The notes: generated by a model from the letters alone, not told the origin. A stretch of 16,464 bases of DNA from Syntrophales bacterium (GCA_023228425.1 JALOBE010000029.1:1-16464); one strand, 5' to 3'. Positions 6,954 to 14,330 are shown, numbered from the stretch's first letter. Numbers and translations: made by a program.

Positions 6954-7535
6954 TCATCGGTCGTGCCGTCCCAGAAGACGGTCCATGACGATCGAAACGG
7001 CCGACCGCACGGAAAGATGATTATAGCCCGTGGGGCCCTCTATCGGTTCAAGAGTGAACTCGGCCCGGTCAATCACCTCCTGCGCGAGTCCCCAGCCCGT
7101 TCCGAAAAGAATAAGGAAATGCCCGTCGCCCTCTTCTATCATGTTCCGCAAGCGCTCACAGGACCCTGTCGCGGGGGTTCGGTTCGAGGCGCTGGTGGCC
7201 ACCAGGCGGGCATGCGTTCCCTCGGTCCTTGCTATTTCCCGGCAGACGTCCTCCAGCGATGCCCTGACCTCCACTATGTCGAAGGCCTCCTTTCGCGCGG
7301 GGTTGAAGGAGGCGCCATATCCCTCACGCCAGTGGGAAAGGATTCTCCCTACAAAATCACGCTGTATCTCGAAGGGGGTGACGATATAGAACCGGGCGAC
7401 GCCGAAGGTTCGCCCGATTCTCGATATATCGTGCACATCGAGGTTCGTGACGGCCGTGGTCACCACATCGCCCTTCCTGTTGTAGACAGGGTGGTGGAGA
7501 AGGGCGATGCGGACGTCGCTACTCTGACAGCTCAT
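6954..7535 (-). CDS. SAM-dependent RNA methyltransferase, SPOUT type (Methyltrn_RNA_4 family)
   Basis: A 193-residue protein of the family Pfam calls SAM-dependent RNA methyltransferase (PF09936, COG4752), often found between trmD and rplS. Seen here: LHHPVYNRKG (13-22), a conserved Asn/Asp-rich N-terminal strand (TTAVTNLDVHDI), and the SPOUT trefoil-knot region with LILFGTGWGL (141-150) and GPTGYNHLSVRSA (167-179), which corresponds to the SAM-binding loops of TrmD and TrmH relatives. The RNA target is not known. The ATG at 7535 lies 17 nt inside the 3' end of trmD and has a strong GGAGG 9 nt upstream. The downstream rplS is separated by 490 bp of repeats, which is unusual for this cluster. 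Confidence 0.88.
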   Translation of the reverse strand: MSCQSSDVRIALLHHPVYNRKGDVVTTAVTNLDVHDISRIGRTFGVARFYIVTPFEIQRDFVGRILSHWREGYGASFNPARKEAFDIVEVRASLEDVCREIARTEGTHARLVATSASNRTPATGSCERLRNMIEEGDGHFLILFGTGWGLAQEVIDRAEFTLEPIEGPTGYNHLSVRSAVSIVMDRLLGRHDR

Positions 7536-8256
7536 TTCTGAAAGCCTCCAGAATAGTCCTGTCTTCGTCTGTCAGGGATGCCTTTTCGAGCAAGTCGGGC
7601 CTTCGTTCGAGGGTACGCCGCAGGGCCTCCCTTCGCCGCCAATCATCGATGTTTTTCTTGTGGCCCGAAAGGAGAACGTCGGGGACACTCCATTCCCTGT
7701 ATGTCCTGGGTCTTGTGTAGTGGGGACCCTCAAGCAGCCCCGTCGTGTGGGAATCACGGAGTACGGATTCCCGGTTCCCGGTGAACCCCTCCACCAGGCG
7801 GGAGACGGCGTCGACCACGACCATGGCGGCACATTCCCCTCCGGAAAGAACATAGTCCCCTATGGACAGTTCCCGGTCCGCGATGAAACGGGATACCCGC
7901 TCATCCACACCTTCATAGTGGCCGCAGATCAGCACTATGCGTTCATGACGGCTGAGTTCCTCGACTTTTTCCTGTGTCAGCACCTCACCCTGAGGCGAGA
8001 GAAGAATCACCAAGGCGCCCCGGCGGTCTGGAAGAATGTTCTGAAGGGCCCGGTCCAGGGGATCAACCTTGAGAACCATGCCGCCCCCTCCGCCGAAGGG
8101 GGCATCGTCGGTGACCCGATGTTTTCCCCGGGCATAGTCCCGTATGTCGTGAACCTCTATCTCAATAAGGCCGCTGTCGACGGCTTTCCTGATCAGGCTC
8201 GCGTCGAAGGGTGAGCGGAACATGTCCGGGAAGAGGGTGAGAACGTCGAATCGCAT
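7519..8256 (-). CDS. trmD: tRNA (guanine(37)-N1)-methyltransferase
   Basis: A 245-residue TrmD, which makes m1G37 next to the anticodon of tRNAs with G36 and prevents frameshifting. It starts MRFDVLTLFPDMF as expected. SAM-binding knot motifs are CGHYEGVDER (111-120) and SIGDYVLSGGE (131-141), followed by the catalytic-Asp region (Asp168 in VLRDSH) and GLLEGPHYTRP (173-183). A GGGAG Shine-Dalgarno sits just upstream of the ATG at 8256. It follows rimM by 8 nt and overlaps the SPOUT methyltransferase by 17 nt, so it lies inside a tight operon. Length and motifs are all normal. Confidence 0.97.
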   Translation of the reverse strand: MRFDVLTLFPDMFRSPFDASLIRKAVDSGLIEIEVHDIRDYARGKHRVTDDAPFGGGGGMVLKVDPLDRALQNILPDRRGALVILLSPQGEVLTQEKVEELSRHERIVLICGHYEGVDERVSRFIADRELSIGDYVLSGGECAAMVVVDAVSRLVEGFTGNRESVLRDSHTTGLLEGPHYTRPRTYREWSVPDVLLSGHKKNIDDWRRREALRRTLERRPDLLEKASLTDEDRTILEAFRNELSE

Positions 8257-8264
8257 GGCTCCCT

Positions 8265-8768
8265 TTACAGCTCTTCGGGCAGATTGACAATCATGATGCC
8301 CTTCGGGATATCGATGTCCACAATGACATCTTCCAGGGCGGGAATGAGCAGTTCTCCTTCATCGCCGCGGCAGATATAGACATCGTTGCTGCCCGTGGGC
8401 AGAACGCCGGTGATGACACCCAGCGTTCGTTCATTGTCGGTCATGACATTCAGCCCGATGATGTCTTTCCAGTAATATTCGTTTTCTTCAAGCGGGGGAA
8501 GCCATTGACGTGACAGGTACAGGAGCCGGCCCTTGAGGGGTTCAGCCGCTTCGATGGTGTCGATACCGTCGAAACCGAGAATGAGATTCCTGCCCTGCAG
8601 GGTGATACTGTTAATGCGATGTGGGGAGGCGCCTTGGTCGCCGGTACCGATAAGCACCATCTGCCGGTCCTCAAGCATACCGGGCGATTCCATGTACGAA
8701 ACCGCCTTCACACGGCCCCTGAGGCCCCTGGGCTTTATGATTTTCCCTATAGCTATGAGGTCTTTCAA
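8265..8768 (-). CDS. rimM: Ribosome maturation factor RimM (TTG start)
   Basis: A 167-residue RimM, a 30S assembly factor that binds uS19 and helps mature the 3' domain of 16S rRNA. The N-terminal beta-barrel (about 1-85) opens with the family pattern LIAIGKIIKPRGLRGRVKA. The C-terminal PRC-barrel (about 92-165) contains YYWKDIIGL and VYICRGDEGELLIPALEDV. The start codon is TTG (8768): it falls exactly at the conserved N-terminus, no ATG is available there, and it abuts the khpA TAG stop with zero spacing. There is no good Shine-Dalgarno, so translation probably depends on re-initiation after khpA. Confidence 0.95.
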   Translation of the reverse strand: MKDLIAIGKIIKPRGLRGRVKAVSYMESPGMLEDRQMVLIGTGDQGASPHRINSITLQGRNLILGFDGIDTIEAAEPLKGRLLYLSRQWLPPLEENEYYWKDIIGLNVMTDNERTLGVITGVLPTGSNDVYICRGDEGELLIPALEDVIVDIDIPKGIMIVNLPEEL

Positions 8769-8999
8769 CTATTCAATAATTTCCAGCACCGACCTTTTGT
8801 GGAGTTTGGAAGAGGCGGCACTCAGGATCGTTCGCATCGCCTTCGCCGTTTTACCCTGCTTGCCGATTACCTTTCCCAGATCCTCCTTCGTGACCCTCAG
8901 TTCAATGACCGATGTCTGTTCACCCACCACCTCAGAAACATCGACTTTGTCAGGATGGTCCACAAGAGCCTGAGCGATATACTTGATCAAATCCTTCAT
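8769..8999 (-). CDS. khpA: KH-domain RNA-binding protein KhpA
   Basis: A 76-residue single KH-domain protein (formerly YlqC/UPF0109). The KH signature GKVIGKQGKTAKAMR (42-56) contains the GKQG nucleic-acid loop at 46-49. Homologues bind RNA, in some bacteria together with KhpB/Jag, which is not in this window. The start was taken at 8999 (MKDLIKYIAQALVDHP, the usual family N-terminus) because GGAGG lies 8 nt upstream; an in-frame ATG at 9029 would add ten residues not typical of the family. The position between rpsP and rimM is the classic one. Confidence 0.93.
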   Translation of the reverse strand: MKDLIKYIAQALVDHPDKVDVSEVVGEQTSVIELRVTKEDLGKVIGKQGKTAKAMRTILSAASSKLHKRSVLEIIE

Positions 9000-9065
9000 C
9001 GTACCACCCTCCATCGTGTCAACCTCCACAGTCTGTTGAATAATAGGGGTATGCCGGCCCGGTTG

Positions 9066-9335
9066 TTACGGGGTAACCGATGCTTGTTGCCCTGCGACGA
9101 ATCCTTTCTTTTTTAAGAGGCTGCTCACCGTCGGGGTCGGTTTCGCTCCGCGCGCTAACCAATCCGCGATCCTGTCTTCCTTTATGGTTATGACTGCCGG
9201 TTCCTTCAGGGGGTCATAATTGCCCACTATTTCGATGAACTTTCCATCACGGGGAGATTCTCCATCGGCCACGACGATCCTGTAAAAAGGTTTTTTCTTC
9301 GTTCCCATCCGTGTAAGTCTGATTTTTGCCGCCAT
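9066..9335 (-). CDS. rpsP: 30S ribosomal protein bS16
   Basis: An 89-residue bS16, needed for 30S assembly. It begins MAAKIRLTRMGTKKKPFYRI and continues with VVADGESPRDGKFIEIVGNYDP, both hallmark segments. The C-terminal part DWLARGAKPTPTVSSLLKK is also standard. The ATG at 9335 was chosen over an upstream start at 9449 because the extra 38 codons are not part of the family; AGGAA is about 9 nt upstream. It lies 114 nt after ffh and 66 nt before khpA. Confidence 0.97.
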   Translation of the reverse strand: MAAKIRLTRMGTKKKPFYRIVVADGESPRDGKFIEIVGNYDPLKEPAVITIKEDRIADWLARGAKPTPTVSSLLKKKGFVAGQQASVTP

Positions 9336-9449
9336 ACTGGTAGATTCCTGCCTTGTTCTGATGTATTTTACAAAAGCAATAGTTTCGGGATGTTCAGTGT
9401 CCCCCGGTAAAAACAAGTAACACCATTTACTAGCACAAATAAAGGGCAA

Positions 9450-10781
9450 TTAAAAGGGGAAATTCCCCCTCGACAGAGATTTGCGACCACCCTTCGTCAG
9501 TTTTTTCATCATTTTTTTCATGGCTACGTAGTTTTTGATCACCTTGTTGACGTCCTCAACGGAAGTACCGCTTCCCCGGGCGATTCTCTTGCGTCTGCTG
9601 CCGTTGAGAACCCTGTAATCGAGACGCTCCTTCTTCGTCATGGAATCGATCACGGCCACCACCTTTGCCAGTTCGCCCTCATCGGCCCGGACATTCTTCA
9701 GCGCCTTGATCTTGCCGAGTCCCGGAATCATACCCAGGATATCCTGGAGAGGACCCATTTTTTTGATCTGGAGGATCTGTGTCTTCAAGTCATCGAGCGT
9801 GAAGGAGTCTTTCCTGAGTTTTCTTTCGAGTTCCCGTGCCTCCCGTTCGTCTATGGTCGTCTGGGCCTTTTCGACGAGCGTGAGGATGTCTCCCATGCCG
9901 AGAATGCGGGAGGCCATCCGCTCCGGGTGAAATACTTCGAGGGCATCGATTTTCTCGCCCACGCCCAGGAACTTGATCGGTTTTCCGGTCACTTTTTTCA
10001 GGGAAAGAGCCGCTCCTCCCCGGGCGTCGCCGTCAACCTTGGTGAGAATGACACCGTCGATCGCCAGTGTTTTGTTGAAGGAATCCGCTACGGAAACAGC
10101 TTCTTGGCCTGTCATGGCGTCGGCCACCAGGAGAATTTCAGCGGGGTTGACGGCGGCCTTTATGCGTATCAACTCTTCCATCAGGGGAGTGTCGATATGC
10201 AGCCTGCCCGCCGTGTCGATAATCAGAACGTCACAGCCTTCCGTCCGCGCGAATTCAAGGGCATTGACACATATTGCAACAGGGTCTTCCGATCGGGCTG
10301 ATTCGAAGACGAGGGCACCGAGCCTGTTCCCCAGAATCGAGAGCTGTTCGATGGCGGCGGGGCGATAGACGTCGGCCGACACGAGGGCGACTTTCTTTCC
10401 ATCCTTCTGAAGCAGGCGGCTCAGCTTGGCGGCCGTGGTCGTCTTGCCGCAGCCCTGGAGGCCGACCAGCATGATGGGAGCCGGGAGGCGCGATCCCAGT
10501 TTGAGGTAGGTGTTCCTGTCGCCCATCAGCTCAACGAGGCGGTCATGGACGATCCTGACGATCTGCTGTCCCGGCGTGATGCTCTCCAGTACTTCACGGC
10601 CGACGGCCAGTTGACGCACGTCTTCCACGAAGTCCTTGACGACCTTGAAATTTACATCAGCCTCGAGGAGGGCCATGCGGATGTCCCTGAGGGCGAGCTT
10701 GATGTTTTCTTCATCAAGCACACCATGGCCCTTGAGCTTCTTGAATATGGAGTCAAGTTTGTCTGTCAGGTTCTCAAACAT
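9450..10781 (-). CDS. ffh: Signal recognition particle protein Ffh
   Basis: A 443-residue SRP54 homologue, the GTPase that with 4.5S RNA takes nascent membrane proteins to FtsY and SecYEG. It has the N domain (1-about 95), the G domain with GLQGCGKTTTAAK (107-119), DVYRPAA (137-143), DTAGR (189-193) and TKVDGDARGGA (247-257), and a Met-rich M domain (about 296-443) with the RNA-binding basic segment SRRKRIARGSG and a C-terminal MKKMMKKLTKGG. The P-loop has Cys where Ser or Ala is more usual, which is tolerated. AAGGA lies about 11 nt upstream of the ATG. The 4.5S RNA gene (ffs) was not seen in this window. The ffh-rpsP order is common in Gram-negatives and Firmicutes. Confidence 0.97.
   Translation of the reverse strand: MFENLTDKLDSIFKKLKGHGVLDEENIKLALRDIRMALLEADVNFKVVKDFVEDVRQLAVGREVLESITPGQQIVRIVHDRLVELMGDRNTYLKLGSRLPAPIMLVGLQGCGKTTTAAKLSRLLQKDGKKVALVSADVYRPAAIEQLSILGNRLGALVFESARSEDPVAICVNALEFARTEGCDVLIIDTAGRLHIDTPLMEELIRIKAAVNPAEILLVADAMTGQEAVSVADSFNKTLAIDGVILTKVDGDARGGAALSLKKVTGKPIKFLGVGEKIDALEVFHPERMASRILGMGDILTLVEKAQTTIDEREARELERKLRKDSFTLDDLKTQILQIKKMGPLQDILGMIPGLGKIKALKNVRADEGELAKVVAVIDSMTKKERLDYRVLNGSRRKRIARGSGTSVEDVNKVIKNYVAMKKMMKKLTKGGRKSLSRGNFPF
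9452..9468 (-). terminator. Short hairpin with T4 at the 3' end of ffh
   Basis: The last ffh codons on the minus strand form a palindrome, GGGGAATTTCCCC (9456-9468), followed by TTTTA including the stop. The stem is 5-6 bp with a very small loop, so at best this is a weak attenuating site between ffh and rpsP. It could simply be a Phe-Pro-Phe codon coincidence. Confidence 0.2.
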
Positions 10782-10817
10782 GGTGAACGGTTTCCTTCAC
10801 AAGCCGGTACAAAGCCG

Positions 10818-11438
10818 CTAATTTTTCAGAATGAGGCAGCTCAATCCCCTGACAGCCGCCTCGATTCTCTGCGCCTCCCCCTGAGCCGCTTCACGGGTGT
10901 CAAACCCTTCGATCCGCAGACGGAACCAGGTTCCCTGGCCCGGGGAGTCGCTTTCATGAATACGGGCGGTGCTGTTTATTTTCCCTAACCGGGACCGGAG
11001 TCTTTCCGCGCTTGCCCTGTCCCGGAAAGCCGCTACCTGGATCGTGTATGCTCCCGGCGCCGACGGCGCGACGGCCGTCACCGGTGAGTCAGCCCCGGCC
11101 GGCGGCGGCGTTCGAACCGGTGGAAGGTCCCTGGGGGACGGCATCGCGCCGACCGCATCATCTCCTTCTTTGGACAGCGTCTTGTAGAAGGTCAGCGGTA
11201 CATCGTTTCGCGTCTCCGTCACGACCAGCACGGTCTCTTCACTTCCGCTGATCTTTTCCCTGATCGTCGACGGAATACCCCTGGCGATCTTTTCAGGATA
11301 GCTTTCGATGTTGCGGCCCACCAGGAGTCCCGAAATAAACGAGATAAGGAGCAGAAAAGAAATCCCCACCACGAGAATGGTGATGCCCAGCGCGCCGAAG
11401 CTCAATTCGAAAGATTTTTTCCTCCTCGCCGCTGCCAT
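10818..11438 (-). CDS. SPOR-domain membrane protein (FtsN-like architecture)
   Basis: A 206-residue bitopic membrane protein: short basic cytoplasmic N-terminus (ARRKK), one transmembrane helix at about 15-40, a periplasmic linker containing PLTFYKTL and a Pro/Ala-rich stretch, and a C-terminal SPOR domain (about 130-206, GAYTIQVAAFRDRASAERL). SPOR domains bind denuded glycan strands of septal peptidoglycan, so a division or cell-wall role is likely. The linker motif recalls the FYKLLP motif of FtsN-like proteins. Two in-frame ATGs lie six nt apart (11444 and 11438). AGGAG is only about 1 nt from the first but about 7 nt from the second, so 11438 was chosen. It sits between argS and ffh, an arrangement seen in Deltaproteobacteria. 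Confidence 0.88.
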   Translation of the reverse strand: MAAARRKKSFELSFGALGITILVVGISFLLLISFISGLLVGRNIESYPEKIARGIPSTIREKISGSEETVLVVTETRNDVPLTFYKTLSKEGDDAVGAMPSPRDLPPVRTPPPAGADSPVTAVAPSAPGAYTIQVAAFRDRASAERLRSRLGKINSTARIHESDSPGQGTWFRLRIEGFDTREAAQGEAQRIEAAVRGLSCLILKN

Positions 11439-11483
11439 GGACATTCTCCTCGGGCTGTTCTGAAGGACGGGGTTCCGCGCGTA

Positions 11484-13148
11484 CTACATTCGTTCGGGAG
11501 CGGTCACTCCCAGCAGTCTCAAGGCGTTTCCCAGAACCACCCCGATATTCTTGACAAGGAAAAGCCGAGCTCTGCTGAGATTCACATCCTCGCCGATAAT
11601 ACGGTTTCTATTGTAATAGCTGTGAAAGGCCGATGCAAGATCGTTGCTGTAAAAGGGGATGCGGTGGGGTTCCAGGCTGCGGGCGCTCCCCTCGACAACA
11701 TCGGGGAACCGGTCGATAGTTTTTACGAGTTCCCGTTCTTCCTCCAGCGAGAGCAGTGCCAGGTCCACATCGTCATAGGAAGGGATGTCGAAGCCCCGCT
11801 CGCGGGCCGTCCTCATGACACTCGCGATGCGGGCGTGGGCGTACTGGACGTAATAGACGGGATTTTCATGTGACTGCCTCTTGGCGACTTCCAAATCGAA
11901 ATCCAGGTGACTGTTGGACCGCCTCATCAGGAAGTTGTATCGCGCCGCGTCCCGGCCCACCTCGTCTATAACTTCCCTCAGGGTGACGAATTCCCCCGCC
12001 CGGGTCGACATGGCAACGGGAACACCATCCCGCAGGAGATTCACCAGCTGTACCAGGACCACCTGGAGGGCGGACCTGTCCTTGCCGATGGCCTGTATGC
12101 CCGCGTACATGCGAGGAATATAGCCGTGGTGGTCGGCGCCCCATACGTCGATGACCGTATCGAAGCCCCGATCATACTTGTTCTTGTGATAGCCGATATC
12201 GGCGGCGAAATAGGTCGGTTCACCCGTATCACGCACCACCACCCGGTCTTTGTCATCACCGAAATCGGTGGTCCTGAACCAGAGTGTGTCTCCTTCACGG
12301 TAGACGAAACCCCGTTCCTGAAGTTCCTCGATCAGCCGGGCCACGCCGTTGTTTTCATAGAGTTCTTTTTCACTGAAATAGCGATCAAAGGTGACGCCGA
12401 AAGCTGCCAGGTCTTCCCTGATACCGTCCATGATGGCGGCGCAGCCGTATTCCGTAAAAAACGCGACGGCCTCGTCAGGCTCGCTGTCCATGTGGCGCGC
12501 TCCGTCGCGATTCATGATTTCCCCGGCCAGGGTGATGATGTACTCGCCCTGGTAACAGTCGTCCGGGAAAGGTTCCTTGTCCCCGAAGAGTTCCCGGTAT
12601 CGGTGGAAGATGGATTTTCCAAGAAGATCCATCTGGTTGCCCGCGTCATTGATGTAATATTCCCGGGACACGGAGTAGCCTGAAATCTCGAGAATGCGGG
12701 CGATGACATCTCCCGTCACGGCTCCCCGGGCATGGCCGATATGAAGGGGCCCCGTGGGATTGGCGCTGACGAATTCAACCTGGACGTTCTTTCCCGCCCC
12801 CAGGGAGGATTCACCGAAACGTTCCTTGAGGCGGTCGGGTTCCCGCAGAAGTTCCGGCCAGTAATCAGGCCGGATAAAAAAATTGATGAACCCCGGTCCC
12901 GCTATTTCGATGCGGTCGATTATGTCTTCCCGGTCATCGATCGCGTCGAGAATTGTCCGCGCCAGGGAACGGGGGTTGTTTTTCTGTATCGGAGCGAGGG
13001 TCATGGCCACGGTGGAGGCGAAATCTCCATGGGCCCCCTCCCGGGGCAGCTCCACTTCTATGGGGGGGAGGGGGCAGGGCGCCAGGTTCCCCCTGTCAAC
13101 GCACCGGAGTATCGCGTCAAGAAGCAGTTTTACCAGTTTTTTTCTCAT
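11484..13148 (-). CDS. argS: Arginyl-tRNA synthetase
   Basis: A 554-residue class I aminoacyl-tRNA synthetase that charges tRNA-Arg. It has the N-terminal Add-1 domain (1-about 110), the Rossmann catalytic core with SANPTGPLHIGHARGA (HIGH at 136-139), and a C-terminal anticodon-binding DALR domain (about 435-554, including YVQYAHARIASV). The second class I signature is AMSTRAGEF (379-387), lacking the usual first Lys of KMSKS; ArgRS enzymes often deviate there. The ATG at 13148 gives the family N-terminus; the frame is open for another 101 codons upstream, but those cross the promoter and are not conserved-looking. The Shine-Dalgarno is weak (ACGGGAT). Its own promoter and an attenuator-like leader are described separately. 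Confidence 0.96.
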   Translation of the reverse strand: MRKKLVKLLLDAILRCVDRGNLAPCPLPPIEVELPREGAHGDFASTVAMTLAPIQKNNPRSLARTILDAIDDREDIIDRIEIAGPGFINFFIRPDYWPELLREPDRLKERFGESSLGAGKNVQVEFVSANPTGPLHIGHARGAVTGDVIARILEISGYSVSREYYINDAGNQMDLLGKSIFHRYRELFGDKEPFPDDCYQGEYIITLAGEIMNRDGARHMDSEPDEAVAFFTEYGCAAIMDGIREDLAAFGVTFDRYFSEKELYENNGVARLIEELQERGFVYREGDTLWFRTTDFGDDKDRVVVRDTGEPTYFAADIGYHKNKYDRGFDTVIDVWGADHHGYIPRMYAGIQAIGKDRSALQVVLVQLVNLLRDGVPVAMSTRAGEFVTLREVIDEVGRDAARYNFLMRRSNSHLDFDLEVAKRQSHENPVYYVQYAHARIASVMRTARERGFDIPSYDDVDLALLSLEEERELVKTIDRFPDVVEGSARSLEPHRIPFYSNDLASAFHSYYNRNRIIGEDVNLSRARLFLVKNIGVVLGNALRLLGVTAPERM

Positions 13149-13228
13149 ATCCCGTGGTCCGCCCGGGCACATAAAAAAGCAAAAGTTGGCGCCATGGCCA
13201 ACCGCTGGTGTGCCCTGTAAATCAGCAT
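13145..13228 (-). CDS. Putative 27-codon leader ORF of argS
   Basis: On the minus strand an ATG at 13228 opens 27 codons ending in TGA, whose first bases overlap the argS ATG (ATGA). Three codons are Arg: AGG at 5, CGG at 9 and CGG at 23. The frame runs straight through the terminator-like hairpin of the leader. This is the geometry of a leader peptide whose translation could couple to argS or report on charged tRNA-Arg. Against it: the predicted transcript start is only about 7 nt before the ATG and no Shine-Dalgarno is visible, so it may be untranslated or translated as a near-leaderless message. Confidence 0.3.
   Translation of the reverse strand: MLIYRAHQRLAMAPTFAFLCARADHGI
13171..13202 (-). 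terminator. Attenuator-like hairpin and U-tract in the argS leader
   Basis: The minus strand reads GTTGGC-CATGGC-GCCAAC (13185-13202), a perfect 6-bp stem with a 6-nt loop, extendable by a G-U pair. It is followed at once by TTTTGCTTTTTTAT (13171-13184). This has the form of an intrinsic terminator, yet it lies between the argS promoter and the argS start, so it would act as an attenuator. No T-box consensus was recognised in the short leader. Confidence 0.55.
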
Positions 13229-13241
13229 TATAACCAAGGGG

Positions 13242-13271
13242 CTTATAATACGACGAACCTGTGCAAGTCAA
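13242..13271 (-). promoter_or_regulatory. Sigma70-type promoter of argS
   Basis: On the minus strand a -35 TTGACT (13266-13271) and a -10 TATAAG (13242-13247) are spaced by 18 nt, each matching consensus at 5 of 6 positions. The predicted start is near 13235, about 87 nt before the argS ATG. A second perfect TATAAT lies slightly downstream on the same strand but has no -35 partner. Confidence 0.6.
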
Positions 13272-13515
13272 GGAAATTGACTCGGTGCATGACAGTGCGT
13301 GTTGTATGCGTACCGCCCCGGATTGAGGCGGTTTCAGGTGGCGGTTCCGGGAGGCATCGAGCGTCGTAAGAACAAAGAGCCGTCCGAGATTACAGGCCGG
13401 AGTACCAATGCGGAAGAAGACCGCCTTGATGCCGAACTGACCACGGGGCATGGAGCCCCTAGATCAACGGAAATCGCGGATTTAGGGGCCTCTGTTCAGC
13501 AGGGTCGGTACAGGC
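13272..13515. other. Non-coding GC-rich region between pilD and argS with competing hairpins
   Basis: No credible gene is present. Several short inverted repeats compete for the same partners. GGGGC (13445-13449) pairs with GCCCC (13455-13459) over a 5-nt loop, while CCCCTA (13456-13461) can instead pair with TAGGGG (13483-13488). ACCGCC (13312-13317) can pair with either of two GGCGGT copies (13327-13332 and 13340-13345), and CCCGGA (13317-13322) with TCCGGG (13346-13351). None is followed by a U-tract. The block could be a structured RNA, a decayed mobile fragment or an extended 3' region of pilD. Confidence 0.35.
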
Positions 13516-14280
13516 TCAGCGGCCCGCGATGAATGCCAGGAACCATTCTCCGACAAAAAGGTAGGACAGCGCGCCGATGGACAGGAAAGGTCCGAAGGGA
13601 ACGGCGTATTGAGAGTTTTTCCCTTTCCACGCCATGGCGACGATGCCGATGACGGCTCCCGACAGTGACGCGGCGAGAACGATGTATATAAGTGACTGCC
13701 AACCCAGGAAAGCGCCCATCATGGCCAGGAGATTTATATCCCCGCCGCCCATGCCTTCCCGGTCCGTGATCCATTCATAATAGACGGCGACGAAGTAAAG
13801 ACAGCCGGCACCGATCATCACGCCCAGGAAGGCATCCAGAGCGCTCACCCCCAGAAAAAAAACGGCAGCCAGGAAACAGAGAGGAATCCCGGGCAGAGTT
13901 ATGACGTGAGGAATGATCTGGTGCCGCAGATCGATGACGGTGACGACGACCAGGGATGCCGTAAAAAGAAAGGTGAACAGAAAGTGCCAGGAAACGCCGT
14001 ACTTGAAATACAGAAGCAGGGCCATGATCCCCGTCAGTGCCTCCACGGCGGGATACTGGGGTGAAATCCCGGCTCCGCAGTGCCGACAGGATCCCCGGAG
14101 CAGGATATAGCTGATGATGGGAATGTTGTCATACAGCTTCAGCGGCGCGCCGCATGCCATGCAATGGGAGGCGGGCAGAACGATGGACTTCCCCTCGGGA
14201 ATTCTGAAAATGCACACGTTCAGAAAGCTTCCGATGGATGCTCCCATGACAAAGATAAAGATGGGCAGGAAAATCGACAT
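13516..14280 (-). CDS. pilD: Prepilin peptidase / N-methyltransferase (type IV leader peptidase)
   Basis: A 254-residue polytopic inner-membrane aspartic protease of family A24, which cleaves type IV pilin and type II secretion pseudopilin leaders and N-methylates the new N-terminus. The cytoplasmic N-terminal domain has the zinc-type Cys pairs HCMAC (Cys40, Cys43) and CRHC (Cys65, Cys68). The catalytic Asp residues are Asp117 in IDLRHQIIP and Asp181 in GMGGGDINLL. About eight hydrophobic segments are visible, and length is normal. The ATG at 14280 has an AAGGGG stretch about 10 nt upstream. No pilin or secretion genes are in the window, so it is a stand-alone maturation gene here. Repeat D lies directly upstream. 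Confidence 0.94.
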   Translation of the reverse strand: MSIFLPIFIFVMGASIGSFLNVCIFRIPEGKSIVLPASHCMACGAPLKLYDNIPIISYILLRGSCRHCGAGISPQYPAVEALTGIMALLLYFKYGVSWHFLFTFLFTASLVVVTVIDLRHQIIPHVITLPGIPLCFLAAVFFLGVSALDAFLGVMIGAGCLYFVAVYYEWITDREGMGGGDINLLAMMGAFLGWQSLIYIVLAASLSGAVIGIVAMAWKGKNSQYAVPFGPFLSIGALSYLFVGEWFLAFIAGR

Positions 14281-14330
14281 TCAGCGATACCCCTTGTCTC
14301 TCCCGGAGACCTTTATCGAAAACCTGTCGA

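Noticed and set aside
9336..9449. Possible promoter or RNA gene between ffh and rpsP
   Set aside because: The gap is more AT-rich, but no pair of -35/-10 boxes with proper spacing and no tRNA or 4.5S-like fold could be supported by eye.
13149..13451. N-terminal extension of argS
   Set aside because: The extra 101 codons cross the argS promoter and hairpins, and ArgRS proteins start at the equivalent of 13148.
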